DNA from: Takifugu bimaculatus
Lineage: Eukaryota; Chordata; Actinopteri; Tetraodontiformes; Tetraodontidae
Direction of reading: 5' to 3'
Assembly: GCA_004026145.2 (NCBI GenBank)
Contig: CP034979.1
Location: 9,637,746 to 9,701,745, forward strand
Length of the DNA: 64,000 bases
Part shown: positions 48,852 to 60,076 of the stretch, one piece after another
Position numbering within the stretch: the first letter of the stretch is position 1
Layout of the letters: every line of letters starts with the position of its first letter
Translations under genes and position numbers: made by a program
Notes under the pieces: model-generated
The model's input: only the letters and a program-made list of their open reading frames with translations
Told to the model about the DNA's origin: nothing
The model's database searches: none

Positions 48852-49870
48852 TTAGAAAAAGAGTTTGATGGAGAACCTTAACCCCTTTAAGTCTTTAAAA
48901 GAGCTTTTTGCTAGAATAAAGGAATCCTTTGATATGGACCATCTAAATCTGCTCCACCGTACACATTGTTGCACCTTTTGGGTTGGAATAAACCCAATTA
49001 CTTGATGATTAACTATAACTAATAGCTGGCTGATAATTGTAAACTGTAAACCTAAATGAACCATATAAAGTAATAATTTGGTGGAATAAACCTTTTCATT
49101 TGCACTAATTCTATTTGAGGGTCCTACTTCTACGGCCTGAAGGCCGGATATTGTTGCCCTAAGTGGCTGGTTTACCACCTTTACCAATGGTGAACCCCAA
49201 CCACAGAGGGGCTTTGCCCCTCCTACCCTGGGGGGAGGATGGCTTTCTATGACCAAGGCTTTTTGGTTGTACCCAACAGCGGTGCAGGCAATCATGTAAA
49301 GGTGAAGCGGGAACAAGAAACTGGTGGATCCTTGCACAGGTAGCTGTGGTTGTAAGGAGGAGGTGCCCAGCACGAAGACAGGTTTCTTCCAATCACTGTT
49401 TATGAAACTCAGATCTGGCCATCCAAGGTAATCATCAGGGCATGATAAAAGATCTAAGCGGGTCAGATGATCCTCTCCCGATGGAGATTTTTGTGACTGC
49501 TTTAGTCTGCAGGCTTCAACTTAAGAACTGGGTAAACTTGCTGAACTGGCTTTGTGAAACTTTAAAAAAAAAAGATGAGTTTCCCTCATCTCTGGGTTGA
49601 CCTTTTCACAGTGCAGCCACCTTTCACAGCCCCTTTCGCAAGTGCAATGATCTTGCCTTATCCAACGCCAATGTTGACCCTGCGTTCTGAAATGGGCTCC
49701 GGGGTTGGCAATACATGGAAAACTTTAGTCGTGTGTCCAAGACAAGGGAGCCAATTCCTCCTATTACCACCGATAAATCGTAGCTTTTCCACATATCGCG
49801 CCCTTTCCTGCTGACTAACACTTTCACCATATGCCTTTTTATCTATATTGCATTCTATGGTTTTGGACAT
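48852..49870 (-). other. unrecognised coding-like sequence, probably decayed
   Basis: A 173-codon minus-strand frame (49373-48852) is the longest in the desert outside repeats. To its right on the same strand a 70-codon frame starts MSKTIECNIDKKAYGESV and continues SQQERARYVEKLRFIGG, which has the charge pattern and start of a real protein. The two are in different frames with no clean splice sites between them. The N-terminal wording faintly recalls fish transposon-encoded proteins, but I cannot name a family. Best guess is a broken transposon gene; chance is also possible. Confidence 0.25.
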
Positions 49871-52800
49871 TTATCCAGTGCAGTTTACACCCCAGTGCCT
49901 CCAACATGGCTGTCCTAAGTTATGGCCCACAACAAATTGTATGCCAAATAGTTGGGCAGAATTCAGTCTAAAGCGCAATTAGTTAGTATAGCCTGATTCT
50001 AGTCTTAACTATTACTGCCTTCATTGCAGAGGTATTCTGTTACCATTTGCTAGTTAAAGGCTCCAAACTAGGTTGTTGCTCTCTAGAGTTTTGTTTGGGA
50101 TCCTGACTGAAGTTTTTGATGGCAGTTTTTTAGGAGCCATTGCTCATCAGTAAAGATGATTACCATGTTATTTCGAGACTGTGTAGCTAGCAACCGTCAA
50201 TGATTAACAAGGCCTATATTTGACAGGAGTAGCTTGCAAATCCCAACAATCCTGCTTTAGATAAAGCACTGACTACAAAATTAGCCTATAGCATCAGAGA
50301 AATACAGAGATAAATGCATGAAAAAATCTGGAAATACAAAAATAAATGAGAAGTAATTATTTAAGTACATATATATGCATGGATGTCTCATTCAGATTCA
50401 CACTTGGTCCAGCAGCAACATGTCGACTGGATCTTTCTCCACTTTCTGATACTTCATTCTTCACTGATGTCACTTCCTCATGGCCCTGCCTCCTCCTGTA
50501 AGCAAGCTGAGCAACGAGCTCTGCATGAGAGAGTGTGAAGCCAGACACTCAAAGACATTGGCAGACTTTGCTGAGCTCGACAACATGGGGCCCCCTCAAA
50601 CCTGGACTTGTTTGGCTGCTGGCACCGTTGGCGCGGTTCTGATGGATGCCAGATGAGCTGAAACGTGCCCGCAAAGTACACACGGCGGCATCGCCACTAC
50701 CGCCCGTGCCCTCACCTTGTCTACCTTGGCACTTTTTGAATTTGATGGGAGAAAAATAACCAATTACGAAACAGAGTGAAGTGCCAGACAGCATATTTAT
50801 GTCTTAATGAGTAATAACCACACCAGGTAGCAGCCAACCAGCCCGTGCCAGTTGTTACTGTGTCATGCCGATGGGGCCGAATGTCTGCTGTTGGCTTTCT
50901 ACTTACACGAGAACTGCACAAATACCAATGAAAAGATCCTGGATCCATTGGATCCAATGACAAACAGAGGAACAATGGGGATGAAAATGTTTGGTGTGAA
51001 TGAGCTTCTTATCAGCTCAGCGTATCTACAGAGGGGAGGCAGAACCTGCAGACCGCAGCACGCCTCACATTATCCCACGTGAATGAAAGAGCAAGGGATG
51101 ATTATAAGGTGTTCTCTAATGTCACTGATCGTTCATCTGCAGGCCTGTCGGGACGCGCTGAACAAATCCCGCAGCTTCTCCTGATGACTGGTTTAAAGTC
51201 ACAGGGATCTGAGGCCGCTTGATTGCCGACATCTTTAGATCTGTCATCTGAGGTGAGTCTGGGCCGTGCACAGACACACTCTTCACAAAAGCGTAAGGAA
51301 CAAGTTGCAATTTTTTTTTTTCCTCTTTTACCGTGAAATAGGCTGCAGCCATCCTCCTGATGTCTGGATTTATGGCCTGGTAATTCCCCTCCGGAGTAAT
51401 TTGGCTGGTACATCTGCAGCTTAGCAGCATTCCAGCAGAGTTCTCCTGTGCTGTGAAGTCAGGAGATGACTGATTGATTGACTGTATTACTCTAGTTTTA
51501 GCCTGGCTTTACTGAGCTATCGCAGGGAAGTTCTAATGTGATCTATCTACTTAAAAAATACTACCGCTGCTGCCTGCTGCCGCCGAGTTCTCCAGCTGCG
51601 ATGATCGCAAATCATATTAGTCATGTGAGTAGAATCACAATATAGACCCACACTGATCAGCGCTTATATGTCTAAGTGCCTATTAGGAACTGTTAAACAT
51701 ATACTGCAACACAAAGACAGGATGTGGTGTTTATCGCACTGATTTTCCAGCTGTAACTTTCCTGTGGAGCCAGTTACAGAATAATAAAGGCCAAAAAAAC
51801 AGCCTGTGGTCTGCTGACAGCTCGTGTTTCTGTCCTTTTAGATGCCAAGTCTCAGGCACGTGCTGCTCTGACAGTGATAACGAGGCCACTTGCTCACCAG
51901 TAACAGCAGAAAACACTTGGTTGGAAAGGCGGAGTAAAAGGTTCAAAGCACATTCAGCTTGTCAAGAAGAGAAATCTTTCTTATGAAGTCCAGAGACAAC
52001 TGGCAAACATGCATAAAGGGCATCACTATCCAGCCACATTAGGTGTCAAACATGGAGATGGCGTCACGACAGGAACACGCGCGGCTGCTGATGGAACAGC
52101 TGGTTGGTGTTTGTCTGGTGATCTTGCTGATGAATGAAGTTGGAGCCGTCAGGATCTACATTTTCAGATTTAGATGAAAAATGGCAACGATGACAGGAAA
52201 GAGACAGGTCCTGCTGTGAGCAGGTCAGTGACCTGATCTGGACTCTCTGTCAGTGATCACTCATCTGCAGCTCCACCTCTGTCCCCACCCCAGAGAGGGG
52301 CTTCCAGCCGGATCATCTATAGTGTAGCTGTTTTCCTGTTTCCCTCTGCTCTTCATCTGGCATTGTCCACCTGACACCGTACGCGTGGCAGCTATCAGTA
52401 GAAGACAATCCCATCGATACGACGCGCAACATCGGGATCTGCAGCACATTTGACACCCGATTTATCTCAAGCACCTATTGAGCCGAGTTAACGACCCAAC
52501 AAAGGGACCGGCATCAGAGGGGTGGGTGGGTGGGGTTCCAACACTCTGGGGAGACTGAGAGCTTAAACTTGACATCTGGCCTCCGATCACGCAACAAGTT
52601 TCGGGCCAGCTGCCCAAATAGGTCTGCTTTTTCCTGCTAAAAACACCTCATCCATCTGCTGAATTTCTGCTCCTGCAGTCCTCCCCATGATTGCCTGAGG
52701 CTCTTCTATTCACAGACACGTGCAGCGTGACACTGATCCCACCTATGACGCCCATCCATATTTAAAGGGGAGTGTAGGTGACCTGAGGATGTGTGGGAGG

Positions 52801-53714
52801 GGGGGGGGGTGCAATTTTCGGCACGCTTGGGCCCCTCGCGCAGCAAGAACGTTCAATAACACGTTTGTCCGATATTTCCTCAAATTACAGTCATGTGATA
52901 TATATAATGCCCGATGAACTAATGGGCTTGAACGTAGGAGACGGAGATGACACGTGCCGCCAAAGATGGGATCAGGGAAACTCGATCCCATGACGAGCGT
53001 GTAAGGGTGACAATGCGGATAGCAATTAGCTTATGAACACAACAGGCGACACCTGCCTGCGGCCCAATTACACACGCTGTTGTGTTCGGTGTCACCCAAG
53101 TTAAAACGGGAAGATGAAAATTTAATCGTGATGCAAAGAAATCAAATCTGAATGCGGAGTAGGTCCTTTCTATTGGGTCATTGAGCTGATGATGCCAGGG
53201 CAGCTGGGAAGGGGGGAAAGCCTCTTCAGGACTCCCTTATTGACTGCTGTGTGTCGAGAAAGTCCAGCCCAACAAAAGCATCGGCCAGTAAACAACACAA
53301 GTGTGTCTTTTCCGAAAAGGTTTTCCAGTACGGTGGCTCACATAGGCAAATGAGAGGGGGTGGGGGGGGAGGATTTAACAAGCAACCCTGCTACTCCGTT
53401 GTCTGACAACACCACTTCTTCCTCCCAGGAAGCCATGGGAATTTGCCCGGAACAAAAGGAAGAGCTGCTTTAAGGAAAAGGAGAAGTTTGACGCAAATCA
53501 GCGCATTTGAAACCGCTAATTGTGTCGTGGTCTTTTAATCCAGGGGACTCTTACTGCACCCATGAGAATGATAAGACAGGTGCTGAAAAAATAATTAGAA
53601 AAAAAAAACACTTAACAGAAGACTTGCATCAGATTGGGATTAAAAAGATCTGCTGCACTGGTATTTTAGTTAGTAATTTAAGGTCATGGACACTGAAATA
53701 AACAAGCCACACAT
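49871..53714. other. intergenic, to the end of rab11fip2
   Basis: No gene. Overlapping frames at 50,357-51,430 have no family features. A poly-T run lies near 51,310, a poly-G run near 52,798 and a poly-A run near 53,598. ATTGATTGACTGTATTAC at about 51,472 is a Pbx/Hox-like motif. Confidence 0.55.
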
Positions 53715-56700
53715 GTCTTCTTTAGAGTGAGTTTATTAAAAATTACAATCGCGCTTGTGTCATTTTAAACTACAACCAACGGAATTGTGACATTTTAACA
53801 GTAGCCGACGGTACCATGAAGAAAACTCAAATGATCAGATACTTTTTTAAGCCCCCAGAGTTTCTAGAACTGCCATTATGGCCTACAAATCACCTCTAAT
53901 GCATATAAGCTAAAACCTTTATTATTTAAGGAAATGCTGTTTAAATAATAAACAATAATACAAGGGGTACATAAATAAACACTAAAATACACTTATGTGC
54001 ATTAACTAATCCAGTTGAAAATGCAACATGACAGAATTTAGAATGAAGATGTAATTTCAGGTCCAACTGAACTCAACCCGCGTTGATGTTAAATGTTTAT
54101 GCTTTATTGTGCTGCGCTCTGTTTATCCCACCTCTGCACAATTCGGCTTTAACTGCGAGATCTTTCACAAACAGTCATCATTTCCTTCAAACGTGTGCGC
54201 CACATTACAAGCATTGTCAGGGGATTTACTGGGAGCTTAAGTCTTACTGTCTGGCAGCTGGATGTGGCCTATGGCAACTCGCGCCGCGTCACAGTGGAAA
54301 ACCTGCCAGAGGAAGGTTGTGAGATTTGACTCCAGCTTTGTGTCATTGTCATGGAAGGCTTCGATGCTTTGACAACACTGGGGAAAATAAAAAATAGCAA
54401 AATGTTTGCACACTAATTACACGGGTTTACGTGGACGCCAGCCCACACGGTCAACTCGGGCTGGAGGTTTTGCGAATTATTGCTGACAAAAATCAAACCA
54501 TGGCATTAAAAGGGCTGCAGAGAGGAGAACATGATGATACAGGGTTGAAGTTGCCTCCCTAACCCCGAGCTGCAAAACAATTAAAAATAAAATGTTTTAA
54601 CACTCGGCCTTTAAATTTGTGACATTTTCCAGAGCTAGTAATTAAACAGGAGAACATCACACGAACGGAAAATGAAATGATTTGAACTGTTGTCCACTCG
54701 TTTTTAATTTCAACTGAATGGGGTCCACAAATGAATTCCACCTGCTTTTTTGATTTAGACCTTATCTTTGTTTTTCAATCATCCCTCCAAAGCAACAGTA
54801 CTAAAACAGCACATGCAGCCAATATAGCAATAAAAAAGAAAATATATTATTTCCAAATCTTAGAATTACAATTGGTATTTACAATCGAGCGAAAACATGA
54901 ACAGGTTGAACATTATTCTTTAAAAAAAAAAGACCATATCCACCGTATGTAGGATAAGAGTTGTAAAAAAGTTAGTGAGGAAATGCTTCACCACCAAGAG
55001 AACAGTTCAAAGTGTTGGTACATCGACTGGAGGAGGCAATCACATTTTATCAAGTGATCCAAACAATCTTCTCAAACACGGATGTAAATCAAACTGCAGC
55101 TGAGATGAATCCACTCAAATCACCAGCGGCACACACGTCGTCTGTGGACCCAAATTCTCAGAAGGCAGCAAGGTTCAATGGCCTTGTTGGCGTAGCTTTA
55201 CAAATTTTAGTTATCAAAGCTGATCGTAATACATTCAATAACGGGAGATTTTGGCTTCAAGTCTGCGTACCTCGACATGAAATAACTACCTTCACAACAG
55301 CAGAAATCATACAAACATTACAAAAGTGTCTCTGTGTTGGGACATTCACATAGAAAAGAAAGAGGAATCATTTACAGTGAGTTTGACGTCTGACATTCCA
55401 TATGTACAGTGTAGCACTTTGAGCTGTGATCAGGATCGGCACGTGCGTATGACAGGAAATCAGTGGAAACAGCAGCCAATGTTGAGATAATTGTTCAGAT
55501 TCTAGCAGGAGACAGTGGTAGGTGGAGAAAACCCCAACTTATATTATTTTATAATATCAGTAGCAGCAGTGCTCCAGAGCTCATTCTGCATTTGTTCTGA
55601 ACAAAGTCATAAAAGTGCTGAATAATGTGAAAAAACGACGTAGAAATACTGGAAGAGATAAAAGGTTGAAATGGAAATAGTGGCTAACCTGAATGACAAC
55701 AACTTCCTGATTACTGAAGGTAAAACTCCAACTTGTGTATTGTGTAAGTTATTAAATACATTGTGACGTTAGTGTGTGAAAACTGGAGCAGTAGTGCTTT
55801 TTATTCCAAAAGCTCTTTTAGTTATTATTTTCTATGAGTGTTACAACAGTCAACCATGTGACGAGAGGGCTTAAAATACATTTAAATAATAACAACATGT
55901 CATAATAAAAGATTGTTCATGTACCCACATTTCTACCTGCAGCAGTACTTCGTACCTGCATGAGAATTTAGAGACAAAGCTTTTAAAAAAGAGATTAAGA
56001 CTTTTCAAATCAACATTAACATGTGAGTATGGTTTAAACAAGATCACCCACATATTATAAAGCAGGGTACTTCATTAAGATTATTGCACTTTAGGTTGGT
56101 AAACAGGAAACAAAGAAGTGACCAGAAGAATGTACCTTTGTTCAGTTAAGAGGGGGGGGAAAATCGCGAGTCAGCATGCTGGACAGAAAGCAGACTGCAG
56201 ATACTGTCAGGAAACATCTTACAGTAAGTCTCCTGTCTCTCTGAGGACGGCCATGAATCACTCCGGCAAATAGGCAGCGGAGGCTCGGAAACGGAGCCCC
56301 CGCTGCCTCTGCTACATGTGTTTTCTAGTTTAGGTGGCAGTGAGTGTAAACACAGCGGCTCCGTCTTCTCCATCCTTCAGCAAACAGCCCAGGCTGCAGC
56401 ATCTGGTAAACAGGACTTTGGCTGCCTCCAAACCTTAAGGGCTCATGGGCAGAAGACAGATGCTGCGCGCGCATGCGCGGCCGACTGCTGCCCGCTCTCA
56501 CGTGTCCCGCTTGAACCGAGCGATGGATTTTTCTCCGCTCCCGTTAAAGCGCACGAGATTGTGCAGCAGAGTGATTTTAGACCCGAGCAAATGGTGGGAT
56601 TTCTTTCGTTATAATAACAACTGCAAACAAAAAAACCCTCCCTGAACTGAAAAGAACAACTAAACCGTAGAAAAGAAAGCATAGAAAAATTAGAATTGAT

Positions 56701-56773
56701 TACAAATGTTCTGAAACAACCCAGATACAGGTACCCATTTGTTCTCACTAAAGCATAACTGCCGTCTGCGGTT
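53715..56773 (-). other. rab11fip2: probable rab11fip2 3' UTR
   Basis: AT-rich sequence without convincing open frames follows the stop codon. Minus-strand AATAAA signals occur (as TTTATT on the plus strand) at 53732-53737, near 53918, near 54103 and near 55800. The one at 53737-53732 is followed on the transcript by a GT-rich stretch (TGTGTGGCTTG), as expected of a real cleavage site, and is the best candidate for the distal end. Mammalian RAB11FIP2 also has a long 3' UTR. The exact end cannot be fixed without transcript data. Confidence 0.5.
56440..56560. promoter_or_regulatory. CpG-dense patch with NRF1-type palindrome
   Basis: Within the presumed 3' UTR there is a compact run of CpG dinucleotides. 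GCGCATGCGC at 56469-56478 is a perfect match to the palindromic NRF1 site, and a CACGTG E-box lies about 30 bases to its right. Such clusters are typical of CpG-type promoters and unusual in an AT-rich 3' UTR. No recognisable gene starts here on either strand. Confidence 0.3.
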
Positions 56774-56986
56774 CTACTTTTTGCCAAGTTTACCCGCCTT
56801 CTTCTTTGGCTCGTAGGGCGTGCGGAGAATACTGGGCGTCTCCTCCATCACGCGCACAAGTAAGTTATCGATGTAGTCCTCCAGTTCCTTGATGTGGGCG
56901 TCTTTCTTTTTCACAATTTCTTTCTGCTTCACAAGCTCCTGGACCACCTCTTCAAAGGACAAGTTGCTGTAGGCGCTGACGCTTTC
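56774..56986 (-). CDS. rab11fip2: Rab11-FIP2 last coding exon, Rab11-binding domain
   Basis: The acceptor is a long pyrimidine tract ending CCACGCAG; the exon starts in phase zero with ESVSAYSNLSFEEVVQELV and ends with a TAG stop at 56776-56774, giving 70 residues. It is the FIP (Rab11-binding) domain: a coiled-coil helix rich in Lys/Glu (VKQKEIVKKKDAHIKELED) followed by the family hallmark YIDNLLVRVMEETPSIL and a basic tail ending KKAGKLGKK. In known FIP-Rab11 structures this helix pair dimerises in parallel and holds two Rab11 molecules. The isoleucine of YID, whose replacement abolishes Rab11 binding in mammals, is present. Nothing is missing, so the gene looks functional. Confidence 0.96.
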   Translation of the reverse strand, partial: ESVSAYSNLSFEEVVQELVKQKEIVKKKDAHIKELEDYIDNLLVRVMEETPSILRTPYEPKKKAGKLGKK

Positions 56987-57836
56987 CTGCGTGGCGTGGC
57001 GAGAAATCAGAGACGAGAAAACAAACTTTATTAGAACATCATCGGAGAGTTTTCTACTGCTCCGATTTAAGACTTTTTCTCCGCCTTTTGAGACCTCAGT
57101 GAAAGCAGATGAAACATATCTGATCCGAAATTAGCATGTGATTAGTTCCTCCCACGAAATTACTTAGATTCTTGGCTAATTTATTTTTGCTACACTGTCT
57201 TAATAGCGTTTAAAATATTTAAAACTGAAGCGTTCGTAAAACGCCACTAGCTGACAACAAAAGTCAAAGTTCAATCTCGAGGCAAAAAAAAACAACCTGT
57301 AAATTAAACGTGTGGGTCTTTCGTGACCAATTATCACATGATCACCTGAGATCTGGTGCTAATGATACAGAACTAAAGTGACTGATGTGCGACTGCAAAT
57401 GAGTCCAGGGCAAAAACACTGACAAGCTCAGGATCGAATAACGCAGATTATTAGATCTAATAACGCAGATTCGTTTGGTACAGGACATCCAGATCGTGTT
57501 GCCTGGGTACGATAGGAGCTGCGGTCATTTTTAATGAGGGAGCGCTTTATCGCTGCACCACTGCGCATCCCGTCCTGGACGGAAAGAGCAGCAAAGCCTT
57601 CACCTGTTTAAAATACCGGACTTATCAGCTTCCACTCCCACACAGCCTTCAAACCTCCGCTGTTGGGCAAAGACAATGGAGAACGACCTGCAGTGGGACT
57701 GCTTACCCCGGATCTTATCACATGGAACAGTACAGAGGCTACTGCAGGGGTGACACAAACCAAAATGAAATATTTGCCGCTGAGATTAAATGTCCAGTGT
57801 AGGGAGGGCTCTCAGAACAGAGCGAGGTAACTTACT

Positions 57837-57879
57837 CCACACACGCACACACGCGCGCGCGCACACACACACACACACT
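57837..57879. repeat. (CA)n/(CG)n microsatellite
   Basis: Alternating CA with an internal run of GCGCGCGC, inside a rab11fip2 intron. A purine-pyrimidine alternation of this sort can adopt Z-DNA. Confidence 0.9.
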
Positions 57880-57968
57880 TGAAAAGTGCATTTCTGTGGG
57901 AAGAGAAGGGAAATAAGTGAAAGAGTGCCAAGTGTCACAAGCAAGCATATGTACCAGCTACTTTGCTC

Positions 57969-58002
57969 TCACACACATATATACACCCACACACACACAC
58001 AC
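57969..58002. repeat. (CA)n microsatellite, interrupted
   Basis: CACACACA with TATATA interruption, in a rab11fip2 intron. Confidence 0.85.
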
Positions 58003-58007
58003 TGGCA

Positions 58008-58230
58008 GCTTTATTGGCTGGTGACAAAAGCCTGGAAATGACCATAAATTGGCAAAGTAATGATGACCATTTTTGTGCGATCAGTAGCGATAAGGCTTTC
58101 TCCAGTTGCGTCATTACAGTTTCTAATGAGCTCAGCTTTGAGAATCTAAAAGCTGGATCCTTTGAAATCCCTCTCTGCCCTCCCTCCCCCCCTCGTGTGT
58201 GGTTAATTAGGGCCTTGAAGCAGAGGAAAC
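58008..58230. promoter_or_regulatory. candidate intronic non-coding element
   Basis: Low-repeat, mixed-composition stretch with CATAAATTGG, a GTAATGATGACC run, GCGTCATTACAG, TTTCTAATGAGC and GGTTAATTAGGG near its right end. Dense homeodomain-like cores in non-repetitive intron sequence resemble vertebrate enhancers. Conservation not tested. Confidence 0.25.
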
Positions 58231-58885
58231 AGGAGCTGGTATTTCTGCGAAGGCACTGGACGGGGGCACATGTGTGGATACTGACAGCCCTCAACACCCA
58301 CAAAGGAAGGTGAGGAAAGCCATTATCGGCATTCTCCTCCTCATTTAGACATCACTTTGGCATTTAGGCACCACTAAAGCTCCCGCAACTGCTTCATAAA
58401 CACCACTGTTGACGGGCGATAAATGAAGACTTTGAGTTGCTCTCAAATTGGTGATGCCAGACGATTTAACAATCTTCTAAACATCACGCACAAATGACAC
58501 TGTTGTGTTATTTCCCAACAACAAAAAAAACCTCCAATTACTGACTTGGTGTGACGCACCACTAGGACCGGCCTTACAACACGAAATTTCACACCACTTC
58601 AAATCATGTCCACCTAAGACATGATGACCGACGTGTGCAGCTGCTAATTAGCTGAATGGCACCATCTGAATTTCCACTGGCCTCAGATCAGTGTCACCAG
58701 CTGCTATGAGGAATTATTTAAAGAAATAAAAAGACTTGAGAGCTGTCATTAACAATCCGTACAGCAGGAAAGCTAAGGACGCCTAACTGCGAGGGTCGTT
58801 CCTCCTCTTCCTCTTCATGTCAGCCAAGATCAAGGAGAACTGGAACAACTGACGAAATCATTAAAGACAAACTTCTTCCTCTTAC

Positions 58886-58958
58886 ATCTTTCTTGCCATT
58901 GATGTCCTTCTTCTTGAGGCCAAAGTTGAGAGCTTCTTTTCTTGATGGGTTTTTTTCA
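58886..58958 (-). CDS. rab11fip2: Rab11-FIP2 small lysine-rich exon (73 nt)
   Basis: Seventy-three bases with acceptor AATTGTTCTGCAG and donor AAAGAT|GTAAGA. The first T joins the AG left by the previous exon to give a serine codon. The rest is 24 codons, EKNPSRKEALNF then GLKKKDINGKKD, ending on a codon boundary as the last exon requires. If it were skipped, the previous exon would join the last exon out of frame and the Rab11-binding domain would be lost. So either this exon is constitutive or an exon I did not see takes its place. No domain is recognised; it is strongly basic and sits where mammalian FIP2 has a linker with a third NPF motif. Support is from splice signals and phase, not from homology, so it is less certain than its neighbours. 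Confidence 0.7.
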
Positions 58959-60076
58959 CTGCAGAACAATTAAACAGACGATCAGTAACCACGCCAGTCA
59001 TCGCAGAACGATCTGGGTTTAATTATCACCAGCCTGCTGCGTCGATAGCGACAGTTTGATGCAGCTAAATATACCCCGTTTTTCACCATGTTTAAACAAA
59101 TGACCAGTGAGCCTGTGTCTGACAAAAGCAGCAGTAAAGATGATGGACTGGTGCCTACAGAGATAAGTGGTTAATTGGCTGGTCTATCTGTGCAGAGGAT
59201 CTCATTACTATAGCTCAGAAGGCTCTGTTATCAAGCTCAGGCTCTCTAAAGAGCCACTAATGACACCTTCTTCTCTGATATGGCAGAACTTCGCCACAGA
59301 GCTCAGCAACTCTTTATGAAATGCAGGAAACAGATGTAGCCAAGTTGTCTTGGACGGTGGATGTCTCCAGAATTACAAAGGTCCTGTCCTGGGACGTCAG
59401 AGGAGCTCCTTAGCCTCGTGAAAGGAGGGACAGCCCTTCTGCATAGCAGTAATTCTAAAGTCAGGTGTGGACAACTCTGAAGTGTAGAGGATCATTATTA
59501 GAAGCCAGGAGGTCTGAATGAAGCCACCTAAAGGAAGGTTTCTGTTCAGTTCTTGATGCTGGATTGAATTTTGGGGTCGTTTGTACATTTCTGTATCCAC
59601 AGTCTCATTTTGTGTTATTTTATCTGTGCTGCAGGGAGGAAGGACATAGGTTCCATCTCACCTTTGTTACACCATTTTAACTGGACTGTGCAACAGTATT
59701 TCGTTATCCATCTTTCAGGTAAATTACTTCTAATCTGTTTCTCTTCGATTCAAAGATCTTTCAGTTTTGAGCACCAAAAGCAGCTTATTTGAAAAACTTC
59801 CCACGGATTTCTCCTTTCTTCCAGTTGTTAATCAATATATATTCTATCATTTTGGTGGCACTGTCGTGTATTTCCGTTGGACCCTCTCATGTATGGAGAT
59901 CTTATCAATAAATTATGTGACCGTAGCCTAAAGATTCTTTTTTTTTATTACCTGTTTTTTCTAGAAAGTGGAATTTTTTTTTACGACAGAACTGAACTCT
60001 GACTAAGAGAAGACTCGGAATTTTTCAATTAAATAAGAAGTTTGTGTTGACTGAGATGAAATAAAGCGCAGGTGAC
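58959..60076 (-). other. rab11fip2: rab11fip2 intron between NPF exon and small exon
   Basis: No repeats longer than homopolymer runs and no coding signal other than the flanking exons. If the mammalian linker segment with the third NPF motif had its own exon it should lie here; I did not find an NPF-coding stretch with splice signals. Confidence 0.7.

Larger units (their letters stand above)
56987..58885 (-). other. rab11fip2: rab11fip2 intron before the last coding exon
   Basis: Intron between the lysine-rich exon and the Rab11-binding exon. It contains two CA-rich repeats near 57,840 and 57,970 and an enhancer-like stretch at about 58,010-58,230. The open frames seen at 57,935-58,313 on both strands overlap that stretch and show no protein family signature. 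Confidence 0.75.
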
